NCBI GenBank assembly: GCA_029246605.1
Contig: JAQWMV010000066.1
Span: forward strand, 1-32,511
DNA: 32,511 nucleotides
Source: Pseudomonadales bacterium
GTDB taxonomy: Bacteria > Pseudomonadota > Gammaproteobacteria > Pseudomonadales > Azotimanducaceae
Direction: 5' to 3'
Part shown: piece by piece, positions 17,969 to 28,125 of the stretch
Layout: every line of letters starts with the position of its first letter
Position numbering within the stretch: position 1 is the first letter of the stretch
Translations under genes and position numbers: made by a program
The notes under the pieces: generated by a model
What the model was told of the DNA's origin: nothing
Databases searched by the model: none
Seen by the model: only the letters and a program-made list of their open reading frames with translations

Positions 17969-19732
17969 GTGTATACAACCGAACAAAAACTGGATCTGGT
18001 CCGAGAAGCCATGGCTGCTGCCGACATTCAGGCATTCATCGTCCCCCGGGCAGATGAATATCTGGGTGAGTACGTACCCGAACACAATGAACGCCTGCAA
18101 TGGATCAGCGGTTTTAGTGGTTCAGCCGGTATGGCAATTATCCTGGCTGATCGTGCCGCCATCTTTGTCGATGGTCGCTATACCATCCAGGTGAAACAGC
18201 AGGTAGCCAGCGAACTTTACGAATACCACCATCTGATTGATGAAACACCTATCGCATGGCTCAAAAAGCAACTGCCAAGTGGGCGCATCGGCGTCGACAG
18301 TCGATTACATTCCTATAAATGGTTCAAAGACACCAGTGCCGAGTGCAGTGCCGCAGGATTATCATTACTTGAACTGCCCAGTAATTCGATTGATGATAAT
18401 TGGCATGACCGGCCGGTACCGGAAAGACAACTCGCCACGCTGCTGGATAGCCAGTTCACAGGAGAGCAAAGTAGCACCAAACGACAACGTATTGGCGCTG
18501 CTATCCAGGCAGCGGGCGCCGATGTCGCGCTAATTACCCAGTTGGACTCGATCGCATGGCTGTTGAATATCCGTGGTAACGATGTGCCCAGACTGCCCGT
18601 GTTGCTCGCGACGGCAACACTTAAGACTGATGGATCAATGACCCTTTTTACTGATCCAGCCAAGATTCCCAATGATCTTTCGCTGCATGTAGGGGACGGC
18701 GTTACCGTAGAGGATCAAGCCAGTATCAGCGCTGCCCTGCGGTCTCTGGCCGAACAAAACGTGCTGACTGACCCCAGCAACACTAATGCATTTACCCAGT
18801 TACGATGTATCGAAGCCGGGGCAAAGCTGATCGAAGCAGAAGATCCAGTGTTGTTGCCAAAAGCTCAAAAAAACCCTGTTGAACTACAAGGAATGCGTAA
18901 TTGCCACATCAGAGACGGCTCCGCTGTAACGCGTTTTCTGCGCTGGATTAGTCAGGAAGTCAGCGATGGCCGATTTCACGACGAGGCTGTGCTTTCTGAT
19001 CAGTTACTGAATTTTCGCGAAGCCCTGTCTGATATTCACGACCTATCGTTCGATACCATCTCGGCCGCGGGTGCCAACAGCGCCATTTGTCATTACAACC
19101 ATATGAATGGCAAGCCGGCCTCCATCAGTATGGGCGACCTTTACCTCGTTGACAGCGGCGGGCAATTCTCCGACGGTACCACGGATATCACGCGCACGGT
19201 TGCTATAGGCGAGCCAAGTGAAGAACAGCGGCGTATGTTTACACTGGTTCTAAAAGGGCATATTGCACTCAGTCAGGCGGTCTTTCCAAAGGGTACCTCC
19301 GGCATACAATTGGATGTATTGGCAAGACAGTTTCTTTGGCAGGTGGGCGCCGACTACGATCATGGCACCGGGCACGGTGTCGGTTGTTTCCTATCAGTAC
19401 ATGAAGGACCACAACGTATCACCAAAAGTGGCCCGCAACAGGCCTTGTTACCGGGTATGGTGGTCTCCAACGAACCGGGCTATTACCAGGAAGGCAACTT
19501 CGGAATTCGTTGCGAAAACCTCATGGCGGTGTGCGAAGTCGACAATGGCATGCTGGGATTCGAAACAATCACCTTCGCACCATTTGATAGCGCGCTTATC
19601 GACGTCAATCTTATGACAGCATCAGAGGTTGACTGGCTCAATCAGTATCATTCGGCCGTACAGGAAAAACTGACGCCCTTGCTCGATTCCGACGATCTGA
19701 TGTGGTTACAACAAGCTACAGCCGAGATCTAG
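17969..19732 (+). CDS. pepP: Xaa-Pro aminopeptidase (M24B metallopeptidase)
   Basis: The 587-residue enzyme removes N-terminal residues preceding proline. It has two creatinase-like N-terminal domains, a pita-bread M24 catalytic domain and the short M24 C-terminal extension. The five metal ligands are visible: Asp395 (LVDSGG), Asp406 (TDITRTV), His469 (HGTGHGVG), Glu502 (SNEPGYY) and Glu516 (IRCEN). The start is GTG at 17969, immediately after the kinase-like gene; the N-terminus then aligns with family members, and no closer in-frame ATG exists. The length and C-terminal extension match the long, roughly 600-residue cytosolic form rather than the 440-residue E. coli PepP, so the symbol is by function. 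Confidence 0.88.
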   Translation: MYTTEQKLDLVREAMAAADIQAFIVPRADEYLGEYVPEHNERLQWISGFSGSAGMAIILADRAAIFVDGRYTIQVKQQVASELYEYHHLIDETPIAWLKKQLPSGRIGVDSRLHSYKWFKDTSAECSAAGLSLLELPSNSIDDNWHDRPVPERQLATLLDSQFTGEQSSTKRQRIGAAIQAAGADVALITQLDSIAWLLNIRGNDVPRLPVLLATATLKTDGSMTLFTDPAKIPNDLSLHVGDGVTVEDQASISAALRSLAEQNVLTDPSNTNAFTQLRCIEAGAKLIEAEDPVLLPKAQKNPVELQGMRNCHIRDGSAVTRFLRWISQEVSDGRFHDEAVLSDQLLNFREALSDIHDLSFDTISAAGANSAICHYNHMNGKPASISMGDLYLVDSGGQFSDGTTDITRTVAIGEPSEEQRRMFTLVLKGHIALSQAVFPKGTSGIQLDVLARQFLWQVGADYDHGTGHGVGCFLSVHEGPQRITKSGPQQALLPGMVVSNEPGYYQEGNFGIRCENLMAVCEVDNGMLGFETITFAPFDSALIDVNLMTASEVDWLNQYHSAVQEKLTPLLDSDDLMWLQQATAEI

Positions 19733-19836
19733 CGACTTCTTTCAAGATCCGTTTTCGATATTTGTTTTCACAATAGGTTGCAATTACCTACCTACAACAC
19801 GTATTTTTAGCGGTTTCCTCCGACAAGCGAACCATA

Positions 19837-21543
19837 ATGGACCAAGAAGTTACCGCAACCAGATCCGATGCAATAGCGAACTACACCGCACCCGGCCAGC
19901 CCCTCGAGTTGATCACCATGGATATACATGGCGAACAGTGCCGCGTTTTTAAGAATGCCCCGGGCACATTGCACGAACTCTATGCAGAAAATAGATCTGA
20001 CAATGAGTTTTACATCTATGAAGACGAACGCTATACCTTTGAAGAGGTTTATCAGCAGTCCTGCAACATCGCGCAACTGCTGGTTCGGAAATATGGTGTT
20101 GCCCGCGGTGATCGAGTCGCGATTTCCCTTAGAAACTATCCTGAATGGGTGATGGCATTTCAGGCCGTTACCTCAATCGGCGCGATTGCCGTGTGCATGA
20201 ATGCATTATGGCAAACGGACGAAATGGAATATGGTCTGTCTCACTGCGGTGCTCGGGTGCTGTTCGCCGATCAGGAACGCATTGACCGGGTTACACCCAT
20301 CTATAAAAAACTCGGCCTTAAAGTACTCGCGATCAGGCCCACGAAACCACTACCACAGGATATTCCGCTGTTGCATAACGCACTGCTCGCGCACAAAGAT
20401 GCGACCATGCCCTACATCAGACACGATGCCGATGACGATGCCACTATTTTGTATACGTCAGGGTCTACGGGACATCCGAAAGGCGCAGTATCCACGCACC
20501 GCAACGTCATTAACGCACTTCTTTCATGGGAACTGGACTTTGCAATCGTTCAATACCTGCTGCACGACGGTAACCCCCCCGCGACACCACCCACACTTGA
20601 GAACCCCCCAACTGCATTGTTGGGTGTACCACTCTTTCATGTTGCAGGGTCACACGCAGTATTGCTAAGGGGTATTCGGGGACAGTTTCGTATCGTCGCC
20701 ATGTATAAATGGGATGCGGAAATCGCCGCTGAACTTGTTGAGCGCGAGCGCATCACCGCATTCAATGCCCCCTCGGCAATGACCGGTGATTTGCTGGAAG
20801 TCGCACAGCAATCAAACCGAGATTTAAGCTCCCTTATTGCTGTTGGCGGGGGCGGTGCTGCAAGGGCGCCGGAGCAGGTAAAAAGAATCGCAACCTCTTT
20901 GCAAAACGCACTGCCTGGCACTGGCTGGGGCATGACTGAAACCAATGCAATTGGGTCCGGCATCAGCGGGCAGAATTATCTGGATCATCCCTTAAGCTCC
21001 GGTCGCGCATCGGTAATTCTAGATTTCGCGATTGCCGATGAGGAAGGTAATCATTTGCCTGCCGGTGAACGTGGTGAGCTCTTGGTCCGTGGTACCACGA
21101 TCGCGCGGGGTTATTGGAATCGACCGGATGCCAATGAAGAAACCTTTATAGATCGCTGGCTGCACACCGGAGATGTTGCCTACATCGATGAAGAAGCATT
21201 CGTCTATATCGTCGACCGCATCAAAGAACTGGTCATCAGAGGTGGGGAAAATATCGGTTGCGGTGAAGTAGAGGGTGCGTTGCTGGCCCATGATGACATA
21301 CTGGAAGCCAGCGTATATGGTGTGCCTGACGATCGACTCGGCGAGGAAATCTGTACAACCATTTTCTGTAAGTCGAAACTCGACGAGGACGCATTACGGG
21401 AGTTTCTGCTGGAAAACCTCGCCAAGTTCAAAGTTCCTAAATATATTATTGTCAGTCCCGAGCCATTGCCTCGTATCGCTTCAGGAAAAATAGCCAAACG
21501 GGTGTTGCGGGAAGACGCGCAGGAAAAACTTGGCTTAGCCTGA
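19837..21543 (+). CDS. Acyl-CoA synthetase-like AMP-forming ligase
   Basis: The 568-residue ANL-superfamily enzyme has the P-loop-like motif YTSGSTGHPKG (206-216), GWGMTETNAIG, the hinge YIVDRIKELVIRGGENI and a C-terminal catalytic Lys551 in IASGKIAKR. Such enzymes adenylate a carboxylic acid with ATP and transfer it to CoA. The acyl chain cannot be predicted. It is preceded by a 104-base gap without a recognised promoter or a strong ribosome binding site before the ATG, and is followed 21 bases later by asnS. Confidence 0.85.
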   Translation: MDQEVTATRSDAIANYTAPGQPLELITMDIHGEQCRVFKNAPGTLHELYAENRSDNEFYIYEDERYTFEEVYQQSCNIAQLLVRKYGVARGDRVAISLRNYPEWVMAFQAVTSIGAIAVCMNALWQTDEMEYGLSHCGARVLFADQERIDRVTPIYKKLGLKVLAIRPTKPLPQDIPLLHNALLAHKDATMPYIRHDADDDATILYTSGSTGHPKGAVSTHRNVINALLSWELDFAIVQYLLHDGNPPATPPTLENPPTALLGVPLFHVAGSHAVLLRGIRGQFRIVAMYKWDAEIAAELVERERITAFNAPSAMTGDLLEVAQQSNRDLSSLIAVGGGGAARAPEQVKRIATSLQNALPGTGWGMTETNAIGSGISGQNYLDHPLSSGRASVILDFAIADEEGNHLPAGERGELLVRGTTIARGYWNRPDANEETFIDRWLHTGDVAYIDEEAFVYIVDRIKELVIRGGENIGCGEVEGALLAHDDILEASVYGVPDDRLGEEICTTIFCKSKLDEDALREFLLENLAKFKVPKYIIVSPEPLPRIASGKIAKRVLREDAQEKLGLA

Positions 21544-21564
21544 ACATCACATAGAGGATACAGG

Positions 21565-22956
21565 ATGACCGTAGAATCGATTGCTGCGTTACTTGGCGAG
21601 AAAGTCACCACGGGGACTGACGTGACGATCAGGGGTTGGGTCCGCAGTAAAAGGGACTCGAAGGCAGGAATCTCTTTCATCTCGATGCACGATGGCAGCT
21701 GTTTTGATGCCATCCAGGCCGTTGTACCGGATACGCTTGAAAACTATCAGACCGATGTGCTCAATATAACCACCGGCTGCGGTGTCATTATCGAAGGCCA
21801 GTTGGTTACTTCTGAAGGAAAGGGACAATCCGTCGAGATTCAGGCCACCGCGGTTACCGTGGTCGGTTGGGTAGACGACCCGGAAAGTTACCCCATCGCA
21901 AAAAAACGTCACACCTTCGAATACCTCAGAACCCAGGCCCATCTCCGTCCAAGAACCAACACATTCAGTGCTATTACCCGAGTAAGAACGACCCTGGCAA
22001 ACGCGATTCACAACTACTTCTGCGACCGCGACTACCATTGGATCAATACACCGATTATTACCGCGAGCGACTGTGAGGGCGCGGGAGAACTATTTCGGGT
22101 AAGCACCCTTGACCTTGCCAATCTGCCCATGAGTAGTGGCACCGTTGATTATAGCGAGGATTTTTTTGCTGGAGAGTCATTTCTGACTGTGTCAGGCCAG
22201 CTTGAGGTCGAGTCCTACTGTCTGGCGATGTCCAAGGTCTATACTTTTGGCCCGACATTCCGCGCGGAAAACTCCCACACTAGTCGTCACCTTGCGGAAT
22301 TCTGGATGGTGGAACCTGAAATCGCCTTCGCTGACCTCGTTGATGACGCCAACCTTGCGGAGGATATGCTGACCAAGGTTCTAGAACGTGTTCTAAACGA
22401 ACGTGAAGACGATATGGCCTTCTTCCAGCAGCGTATCGATGGGGAAGTCATCAATCGCCTGCGTAGCGTTATCGACAACAAATTTGAGCGTATGGAATAC
22501 AGCGAGGCTATTAATATTCTCACCGCCACCAAAGAGGCCTTCGAATTTCCAGTTAAATGGGGCTCCGATCTGCAGTCTGAACACGAACGCTATCTCACCG
22601 AGAAGCATGTAGGCCGGCCAGTGATCGTGATGAACTACCCAGCGGCCATCAAGGCCTTTTACATGCGCCTGAATGACGATGAAAAAACCGTCGCCGCTAT
22701 GGATGTCTTGGCCCCGGGCATCGGTGAAATTATCGGTGGCAGCCAGCGGGAAGAGCGCCTCGACGTGCTGGACAGCCGAATTGACGCGACTTTGAAGGAA
22801 GAACTGTGGTGGTACCGAGATCTTCGCCGCTACGGTACCGTACCCCATGCAGGTTTCGGTCTTGGTTTTGAGCGTCTGCTTAGCTACGTCACGGGTATGG
22901 AAAATATTCGTGATGCAATCCCCTTCCCTCGGACACCAGGTAGCGCTGACTTCTAG
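21565..22956 (+). CDS. asnS: Asparaginyl-tRNA synthetase
   Basis: The 463-residue class II synthetase charges tRNA-Asn with asparagine. It is recognised over its whole length by comparison with E. coli AsnRS (466 aa). It has an N-terminal OB fold ([13 protein letters not shown]), class II motif 2 region ([20 protein letters not shown]) and motif 3 ([13 protein letters not shown]), plus the conserved [20 protein letters not shown] segment and the C-terminal [12 protein letters not shown] precedes the ATG. This gene implies direct formation of Asn-tRNA rather than only the transamidation route. Confidence 0.97.
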   Translation: MTVESIAALLGEKVTTGTDVTIRGWVRSKRDSKAGISFISMHDGSCFDAIQAVVPDTLENYQTDVLNITTGCGVIIEGQLVTSEGKGQSVEIQATAVTVVGWVDDPESYPIAKKRHTFEYLRTQAHLRPRTNTFSAITRVRTTLANAIHNYFCDRDYHWINTPIITASDCEGAGELFRVSTLDLANLPMSSGTVDYSEDFFAGESFLTVSGQLEVESYCLAMSKVYTFGPTFRAENSHTSRHLAEFWMVEPEIAFADLVDDANLAEDMLTKVLERVLNEREDDMAFFQQRIDGEVINRLRSVIDNKFERMEYSEAINILTATKEAFEFPVKWGSDLQSEHERYLTEKHVGRPVIVMNYPAAIKAFYMRLNDDEKTVAAMDVLAPGIGEIIGGSQREERLDVLDSRIDATLKEELWWYRDLRRYGTVPHAGFGLGFERLLSYVTGMENIRDAIPFPRTPGSADF

Positions 22957-22984
22957 CGAGTTCCTATCAAAAAGCTGCATTATC

Positions 22985-23000
22985 GCCAGGCCCTGGCTTT
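22985..23000 (+). terminator. Weak hairpin after asnS
   Basis: GCCAGGCCCTGGC followed by TTT can form a 5-bp stem (GCCAG/CTGGC) with a three-base loop. It lies 28 bases after the asnS stop and could be a weak terminator or attenuating hairpin before the metallohydrolase gene. The T-tract is short, so termination is uncertain. Confidence 0.3.
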
Positions 23001-23075
23001 GTCGAATTTGAGAATTTCTGGACGGAAACTAGCTGTGATACATTGGTATTTTTGAGCGCCTCGAATAGGAATACT

Positions 23076-23759
23076 ATGTCCCTACAAGATGAACTTATCC
23101 TCGAACAGATCCAAATCGGACCCATGGAGAATTTTACCTATGTGTTAGGATGCCAACGCACCAAAGAAGTTGTCATCGTTGATCCCGCATGGGATATCAA
23201 AAGCCTGACTACTATACTGAACGAACGCGACTACAAACTGACCGCAGCGCTCGCTACACACTATCATCCTGACCACTGTGGTGGTACTTACGGCCAAAAT
23301 AATGTTGAGGGTGTCGCTGAGCTGATGGCGGAAAACCCGGTGAAGGTTTATGCCAACAAACTGGAAGCAGATGGATTAAAGAAGGTGACTGGCATATCAG
23401 ATTCGGACATCGCCAAGGTTGAATCTGGTGATACGCTGAAGGTTGGCGACATCGAGATCGATTTTCTGCACACGCCCGGTCATACACCGGGTTCACAATG
23501 CTTTCGTATAAAACAGACCCTGGTTTCCGGGGATACATTGTTTATCAACGGATGTGGCCGGGTGGATCTCCCCGGTTCCGATGTGGATGATATGTATCAC
23601 AGTGTACAAAAACTGGCAGCGCTACCGGACGATACCTTGTTGTTGCCAGGACATAACTACAGTGATGTGCCGCATGCGACCATGGGCGAAACCAAGAAGC
23701 AGAATGTCTACATGCGAATTCCCGATCTCAATAGCTGGCGCATGATGTTACAGAGCTAG
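23076..23759 (+). CDS. Metallo-beta-lactamase-fold hydrolase, glyoxalase II-like
   Basis: The 227-residue product starts at ATG 23076 with AGGA 6 bases upstream. Metal ligands are visible: THYHPDH (His62, His64, Asp66, His67), HTPGH (His136), SGDTLF (Asp153) and LLPGHNYSD (His193). This gives a complete binuclear site like glyoxalase II and the ETHE1-type persulfide dioxygenases. NGCGRVDLPGSD resembles the latter group more, but the sequence does not settle the substrate. There is no signal peptide, so it is cytoplasmic. A decayed cytochrome peroxidase gene begins directly after the stop. Confidence 0.88.
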   Translation: MSLQDELILEQIQIGPMENFTYVLGCQRTKEVVIVDPAWDIKSLTTILNERDYKLTAALATHYHPDHCGGTYGQNNVEGVAELMAENPVKVYANKLEADGLKKVTGISDSDIAKVESGDTLKVGDIEIDFLHTPGHTPGSQCFRIKQTLVSGDTLFINGCGRVDLPGSDVDDMYHSVQKLAALPDDTLLLPGHNYSDVPHATMGETKKQNVYMRIPDLNSWRMMLQS

Positions 23760-23760
23760 G

Positions 23761-24441
23761 ATGCGGCTACTGCTGGTTCTTATTTGCCCGTTCGCATTCG
23801 GCACAGAACAGGAACCCTCTTGAATGTTGCGGACCGAGCTGTGCTCTTTCACGACGGCCGAGAATCGAATCTTGATACCCAGGCGCTCACCCCACTACTC
23901 AACAAAAAAGAAATGGCGAATCCAAATCCCGCCACACTCCTTACTCGAATAAGCGACGACTACCAATCAGCGTTCGCCGCAATCAACCTCGAACTGTCCA
24001 TCGAAAACATCGCCCGCACCCTCACCGCAAAAGACACCGCTTACGATCGCTGGCGCAACAATCAACAGCCGTTATCGGCTTCAGCCTATATAAACGACAC
24101 GGCTGCGCAGAGTGCCATCTCACCAGCAACGGCGAGTTCACCGACGACCTGTTCCACAACATCGGCGTTCCAACCAATAACGATCCAGGACGCTTTACAG
24201 TCACCAGAGATCCCACCGACCGATACCGTTTCCGCACCCCCACACTGCGCAATATCGCACTAACGCACCCTACATGCACAACGGATCCATACCTACTCTG
24301 CGCGGTGTTATCGAGTTCTACATGAAAGGCCGCAGCAACAACACATCCATCGACAACCGCATCCTCCCCTTCACACTGACCGAAAAAGAAATCGAATCAC
24401 TCATCAGTTTTCTAAACTCACTAACTTCAAAAAAGCAATAA
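23761..24441 (+). pseudogene. Di-heme cytochrome c peroxidase remnant, first heme domain deleted
   Basis: An exported signal peptide start at ATG 23761 (MRLLLVLICPFAFG) reaches a TGA within about 20 codons. From about 23790, in another frame, MauG/CcpA-type sequence follows: TGTLLNVADRAVLFHDGRES, TPLLNKKEMANPNPAT and IENIARTLTAKDTAYDRW. A frame change near 24080 leads to YKRHGCAECHLTSNGEF with a CxxCH heme site, FHNIGVPTNNDPGR and RTPTLRNIALT. Another near 24262 leads to PYMHNGSIPTLRGVIEFYMKG and the end at 24441. The N-terminal heme domain expected before LLNVA is missing. Intact enzymes reduce peroxide in the periplasm; this copy cannot be functional as read. Confidence 0.85.
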
Positions 24442-24444
24442 TCC

Positions 24445-24926
24445 ATGCTCGATCAAAATACAGCAACTAGATATTACGGTCTATGGGCCACCAGCAGGTG
24501 ACCATTATCCGCATCATGACCAACATGCTTAAGCCGCAGTATGACGTGTGTGTCGCACTGGACGGCGACAAAGCCATCGCGGTCGCAATGTCACAGAAAC
24601 CAGATTTGATCCTGCTTGGCAACCTGATGCCTGGTAAAACTGTTTTTGAAGTCTGTGAGTTACTCAAAAAAGCTCCTGAAACCGCCCAGATTCCCGTCAT
24701 TTTCGTCACGGCAATGGATGACAGACACAACGAGCAGATAGGTTTTAAAGTCGGCGCCGTAGATTACATCAACAAACCCGCATCGCCAGAAGTGGTACTA
24801 GCCAGAGTTGGCTTTCACCTGCGTAACCAGCGCCAGGATCGATTTATTAAACGCGTCGCAAATGGTGAACTGGAAGATTCCGAGAAGATCAAACTTGCTG
24901 CATGGACCTTGCTAGATCAGGAATGA
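24445..24926 (+). pseudogene. Response-regulator receiver domain remnant lacking its phosphorylation site
   Basis: From ATG 24445 (MLDQNTAT) a one-base frame change near 24469 leads into ILRSMGHQQVTIIRIMTNML, then PDLILLGNLMPGKTVFEV and IPVIFVTAMDD and YINKPASPEV, a receiver fold. The normal DD pair is replaced by Met-Gly (24483-24488). The phosphoacceptor Asp is Gly (GGC 24618-24620, one base from GAC). The Thr and Lys of the active site remain. An intact frame of 147 codons runs from 24483, so a truncated pseudo-receiver could still be made. The gene starts 3 bases after the peroxidase remnant and its end overlaps rnhB by 10 bases, tail to tail. Confidence 0.75.
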
Positions 24927-25501
24927 AAACATAGTTCGCGCTGACGACAGGGTGCAAATGACATTCTGTGAATTGGTGAGGGGCCGTGTTTCCTGAGCGC
25001 GTCGAGGTGAACCCGTGTTGCATAGCCTTTGTGACTGGCAAGGCCATAGTGGGGATACGCCTTATCAAGCTCAATCATTTCACGATCCCGAGCCACCTTG
25101 GCAATAATTGACGCAGCTTTGATGCTGTCCAATCGTGAATCCCCCTTCACCAGGTAATCCGCAGGGCACTTGAACACCGGTGTCCGGTTACCATCCACCA
25201 TAACGAAGTCCGGTGCTACGTGCAGGCCCTCAACGGCTCGCTGCATAGCGAGCATCGTAGCCTGCAGGATATTAATGCGATCGATCTCCTCGACATCGGC
25301 TCGGCCAATGGAGAAGCTCACTGCCTGCTCACGTATAAGCACATCGAGCGCTTCGCGGCGTTTTGCACTGAGCACCTTGGAATCTGCCAGACCTTCAATT
25401 TCACAGAAAGGGTCGAGTATGACCGCCGCCGCCAAGACTGCCCCAGCAAGCGGCCCACGACCGACTTCATCCACACCCGCGCAATGTTCAGTGCGATACA
25501 T
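24917..25501 (-). CDS. rnhB: Ribonuclease HII
   Basis: The 194-residue enzyme cleaves RNA in RNA-DNA hybrids and removes misincorporated ribonucleotides. The hallmark [14 protein letters not shown] (Asp11, Glu12) is at the N-terminus; later acidic residues lie in FVMVDGNR and VARDREM, completing the catalytic set, and the C-terminal [13 protein letters not shown] is typical. Its ATG lies inside lpxB, overlapping by 14 bases, so it is the last gene of the envelope operon. The dnaE gene that follows rnhB in many gammaproteobacteria is not present; the next genes are on the opposite strand. Confidence 0.96.
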   Translation of the reverse strand: MYRTEHCAGVDEVGRGPLAGAVLAAAVILDPFCEIEGLADSKVLSAKRREALDVLIREQAVSFSIGRADVEEIDRINILQATMLAMQRAVEGLHVAPDFVMVDGNRTPVFKCPADYLVKGDSRLDSIKAASIIAKVARDREMIELDKAYPHYGLASHKGYATRVHLDALRKHGPSPIHRMSFAPCRQRELCFHS

Positions 25502-26645
25502 GACGGCACAGTTGCAAAATCTGGTTTGCCGCTACCGCGCCAGAATCTCCGCGGAGTTGTTGGTGAATATCAGCAAACTGTGACAGCAGGTCTTCCTGAG
25601 GATGACGGATAATTTTTATCATGGCAGCCGCCAGCACCTCCGGCGTTGCTTCATCCTGGATAAACTCCGGCACCAATGCTGATCCGGCAAGAATATTGGG
25701 CAGAGCGAAGTAGTCAGCATTGACCAACCTTGAAACCAACGCATAGGCCAAGTTACTCAGTCGATAGGACATGACCATCGGACGACGCAGTAGCATCGCC
25801 TCCAGCGTCGCCGTACCTGACTTCACCAATACCGTATCCGCCGCAGACATGGCTGTAATCGAACTGTCGGTGATCTGAACAGGGATTTCAGGCACGAGAA
25901 TTTGCCACAGGGCATTGATCTGCTGCGCGCGCTTGTCATTGTTCGCTGGTATGACAAACTTACAGGACAGTTCTTTGTGCAAGATCGCCGCGGTCCGAAA
26001 AAAATCAGGTCCAATCAACGCCACTTCGCCGGCGCGACTCCCTGGCAGAATCGCCACTACCCGTTCATCATTGGCCAGGCCAAGGGATGCGCGTGCTGCG
26101 CTCTTATCCCGGTCTCCTTGGTCCAGATCAATCTCCCGCGCCTTAGGATGGCCAACAAACAGCACCGGAATACCGTGAGTTTTGTATATCTCCGTCTCGA
26201 AGGGATACAGCGTCAACATCAGATCAATGTGCTTTTTAATTTTTCGTATGCGGCCTGAACGCCAGGCCCAGATGGTGGGAGATACATAGTGCACGGTTGC
26301 AAGGCCAGCACGCTTCATCATCCCTTCAAGGAAACCATTGAAAAAATTGTAGTCAATCCCGATAAAGCAGTCTGGTTTACTATCAAGAATTGCCTTCTTC
26401 GTAGACAGTAGAATTTTAATCAGCTCGGGCACACGCATGACGGGAAAAGCATTAACAGATAGCGTCTCCATATCCTGAAAAGACTCAAATCCCTCCGCAA
26501 TCATATTGGTACCACCAATGCCTACGAATCGAATATGGGGATGTTGGGTTTTGAGCGCGATGATTAGCGCTGCGCCAAGATTATCACCGGAGGCTTCTCC
26601 GGCAACCATCGCTATGGTGAAGGGCTTACCTGCTGTAGCTGACAT
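25488..26645 (-). CDS. lpxB: Lipid-A-disaccharide synthase
   Basis: The 385-residue GT19 glycosyltransferase joins UDP-2,3-diacylglucosamine and lipid X at the inner membrane face. Motifs are [23 protein letters not shown] and LPGSRAGEV. The conserved GIDxPDFN region reads GIDYNFFN: the first Asp is kept but the Pro-Asp pair is Asn-Phe. The ATG at 26645 is chosen over a TTG at 26651; the ribosome binding site is weak. It begins only 16 bases after the fabZ stop, with no lpxA between them. It overlaps rnhB by 14 bases. Confidence 0.95.
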   Translation of the reverse strand: MSATAGKPFTIAMVAGEASGDNLGAALIIALKTQHPHIRFVGIGGTNMIAEGFESFQDMETLSVNAFPVMRVPELIKILLSTKKAILDSKPDCFIGIDYNFFNGFLEGMMKRAGLATVHYVSPTIWAWRSGRIRKIKKHIDLMLTLYPFETEIYKTHGIPVLFVGHPKAREIDLDQGDRDKSAARASLGLANDERVVAILPGSRAGEVALIGPDFFRTAAILHKELSCKFVIPANNDKRAQQINALWQILVPEIPVQITDSSITAMSAADTVLVKSGTATLEAMLLRRPMVMSYRLSNLAYALVSRLVNADYFALPNILAGSALVPEFIQDEATPEVLAAAMIKIIRHPQEDLLSQFADIHQQLRGDSGAVAANQILQLCRHVSH

Positions 26646-26661
26646 AGCCAATGATCATGAA

Positions 26662-27099
26662 CTAGCTGACCTGTTGCTCTGCACACGTTAACAAAGACGA
26701 GCACACGAGTTGATCTCCAACGTAGGCTTTGCCAGATGACTTCATCCAGTGCTTGCGTAAATTAATTATTTCGACTTCCAGGCGCAGTTGATCGCCTGGG
26801 ATCACGGAACGTTTGAACTTAGTCTTGTCAGTTCCTGCCAGATAATAAACATAACCATCACTGGGATTTTTTTCTCGGCTTTTAAACGCTAAAAGTCCAG
26901 ATGCCTGAGCCAGCGCCTCGACAATCAATACGCCTGGAAATATGGGTTTAACAGGAAAATGACCAGTGAACATGGGCTCATTGATGGTGACATTTTTGAT
27001 CGCGACAATTCGTTTGTCCGGCTCTAATTCAAGAACTCTATCTACCAGTAGGAATGGATATCTGTGTGGCAGATAGTTTTGTATCTCAGTGACTTCCAT
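26662..27099 (-). CDS. fabZ: 3-hydroxyacyl-ACP dehydratase
   Basis: The 145-residue hotdog-fold enzyme dehydrates 3-hydroxyacyl-ACP in fatty acid elongation. The catalytic His47 ([14 protein letters not shown]) and Glu61 (VEALAQASG) are in place, and the N-terminal [16 protein letters not shown] is typical. AAGGA lies 6 bases before the ATG. It overlaps the end of lpxD by 14 bases. Its usual partner lpxA is missing immediately downstream. Confidence 0.96.
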   Translation of the reverse strand: MEVTEIQNYLPHRYPFLLVDRVLELEPDKRIVAIKNVTINEPMFTGHFPVKPIFPGVLIVEALAQASGLLAFKSREKNPSDGYVYYLAGTDKTKFKRSVIPGDQLRLEVEIINLRKHWMKSSGKAYVGDQLVCSSLLTCAEQQVS

Positions 27100-28120
27100 T
27101 AGCTGTCCTTTTCGCTGCTCTTTCCAGTTTACGAACTCGCCTGACTAATTCTGCAAGTTGCTTAAAGCCCACAATATTGCGCTTCCATTCATTACCCGAC
27201 ATTAGCCCGGTACCGGAAGAATATCTTCCGCTCTCGGTAATGGATTGACTGACCAGACTTTTGGCCGTCACTTCCACCCGATCGGTAATGGTCAGGTTAT
27301 CTATAATGCCTACAGCGCCACCGATTAAACAGTAATTTCCAATAATGGTACTGCCTGCAATAGCCGTACACCCAGAGATCGCGGTCCCTTCGCCAATTCT
27401 AGTGCCGTGACCTACCTGTACCTGATTATCCAGCTTTGTACCGTTGCCAATTTCAGTCGCGTTCAGTGCACCTCGATCAATGGTCGTGCCGGCACCAATT
27501 TCCACATCATCCCCAATGACAACACCATAAATCTGAGGAATTTTAACGAGCCCGCCAGCACTGGGTTCGAAGCCGAAGCCATCTGCTCCAATAACGGCAC
27601 CGCTATGGACGATCACACCGTTACCTAATACAACACTATGGTAAAGCGATACATTGGCATAGAGGCGGCAATCTTTGCCCAATATCGTACCTGCACCAAT
27701 GACACAACCCGGGCCAATCCAGCAGCTGCTGCCAATTTTCGCACCTGCCTCAATAACAACGTTGGCCGCTAAGGTCACATTCTCGCCAACTTCAGCAGAC
27801 TCATCCACAATAGCCGTCGCTTGATGCCGACCATCAGCGACCGGACGATCATCAAATAACGTCGCAATTTGTGCCCAGCTTAGACGTGGCTGTTTTGATA
27901 GCAGACAAGGTAAAGGGCAACCCTTCGCATCACTTTCACTGATGACGACTGCAGCAGCCTTACAGGCTGCCAGTTCCTTGCGATAGGAAGAGTTAAACAA
28001 GAACGTCAGTTCACTGGGACCGGCTTCATCAAGCTTTGCGATACCAGTGACGCTGACAGAATGGTCACCCTGAAGAGTCAGATCAAATCGATCTGCTATA
28101 TCCCCTAGCGTGAGCTTCAA
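27086..28120 (-). CDS. lpxD: UDP-3-O-acylglucosamine N-acyltransferase
   Basis: The 344-residue enzyme adds the second acyl chain in lipid A synthesis. It has an N-terminal uridine-binding domain ([19 protein letters not shown]-like region), then a left-handed beta-helix with many hexapeptide repeats ([18 protein letters not shown]) and a C-terminal helix. The catalytic His is predicted in [10 protein letters not shown]. The start is TTG at 28120, since the family N-terminus ([12 protein letters not shown]) begins there and AGG lies close upstream; there is no nearby in-frame ATG. It starts 5 bases after skp ends. Confidence 0.95.
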   Translation of the reverse strand: MKLTLGDIADRFDLTLQGDHSVSVTGIAKLDEAGPSELTFLFNSSYRKELAACKAAAVVISESDAKGCPLPCLLSKQPRLSWAQIATLFDDRPVADGRHQATAIVDESAEVGENVTLAANVVIEAGAKIGSSCWIGPGCVIGAGTILGKDCRLYANVSLYHSVVLGNGVIVHSGAVIGADGFGFEPSAGGLVKIPQIYGVVIGDDVEIGAGTTIDRGALNATEIGNGTKLDNQVQVGHGTRIGEGTAISGCTAIAGSTIIGNYCLIGGAVGIIDNLTITDRVEVTAKSLVSQSITESGRYSSGTGLMSGNEWKRNIVGFKQLAELVRRVRKLERAAKRTANGSH

Positions 28121-28125
28121 GCTAC

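Noticed and set aside
22393-22980. 195-codon minus-strand open frame opposite asnS
   Set aside because: It mirrors strongly conserved asnS codons; it is a shadow.
23001-23075. Sigma-70 promoter for the metallohydrolase (TTGAGA and TGATAC)
   Set aside because: The spacing is about 22 bases, too long for a standard promoter.
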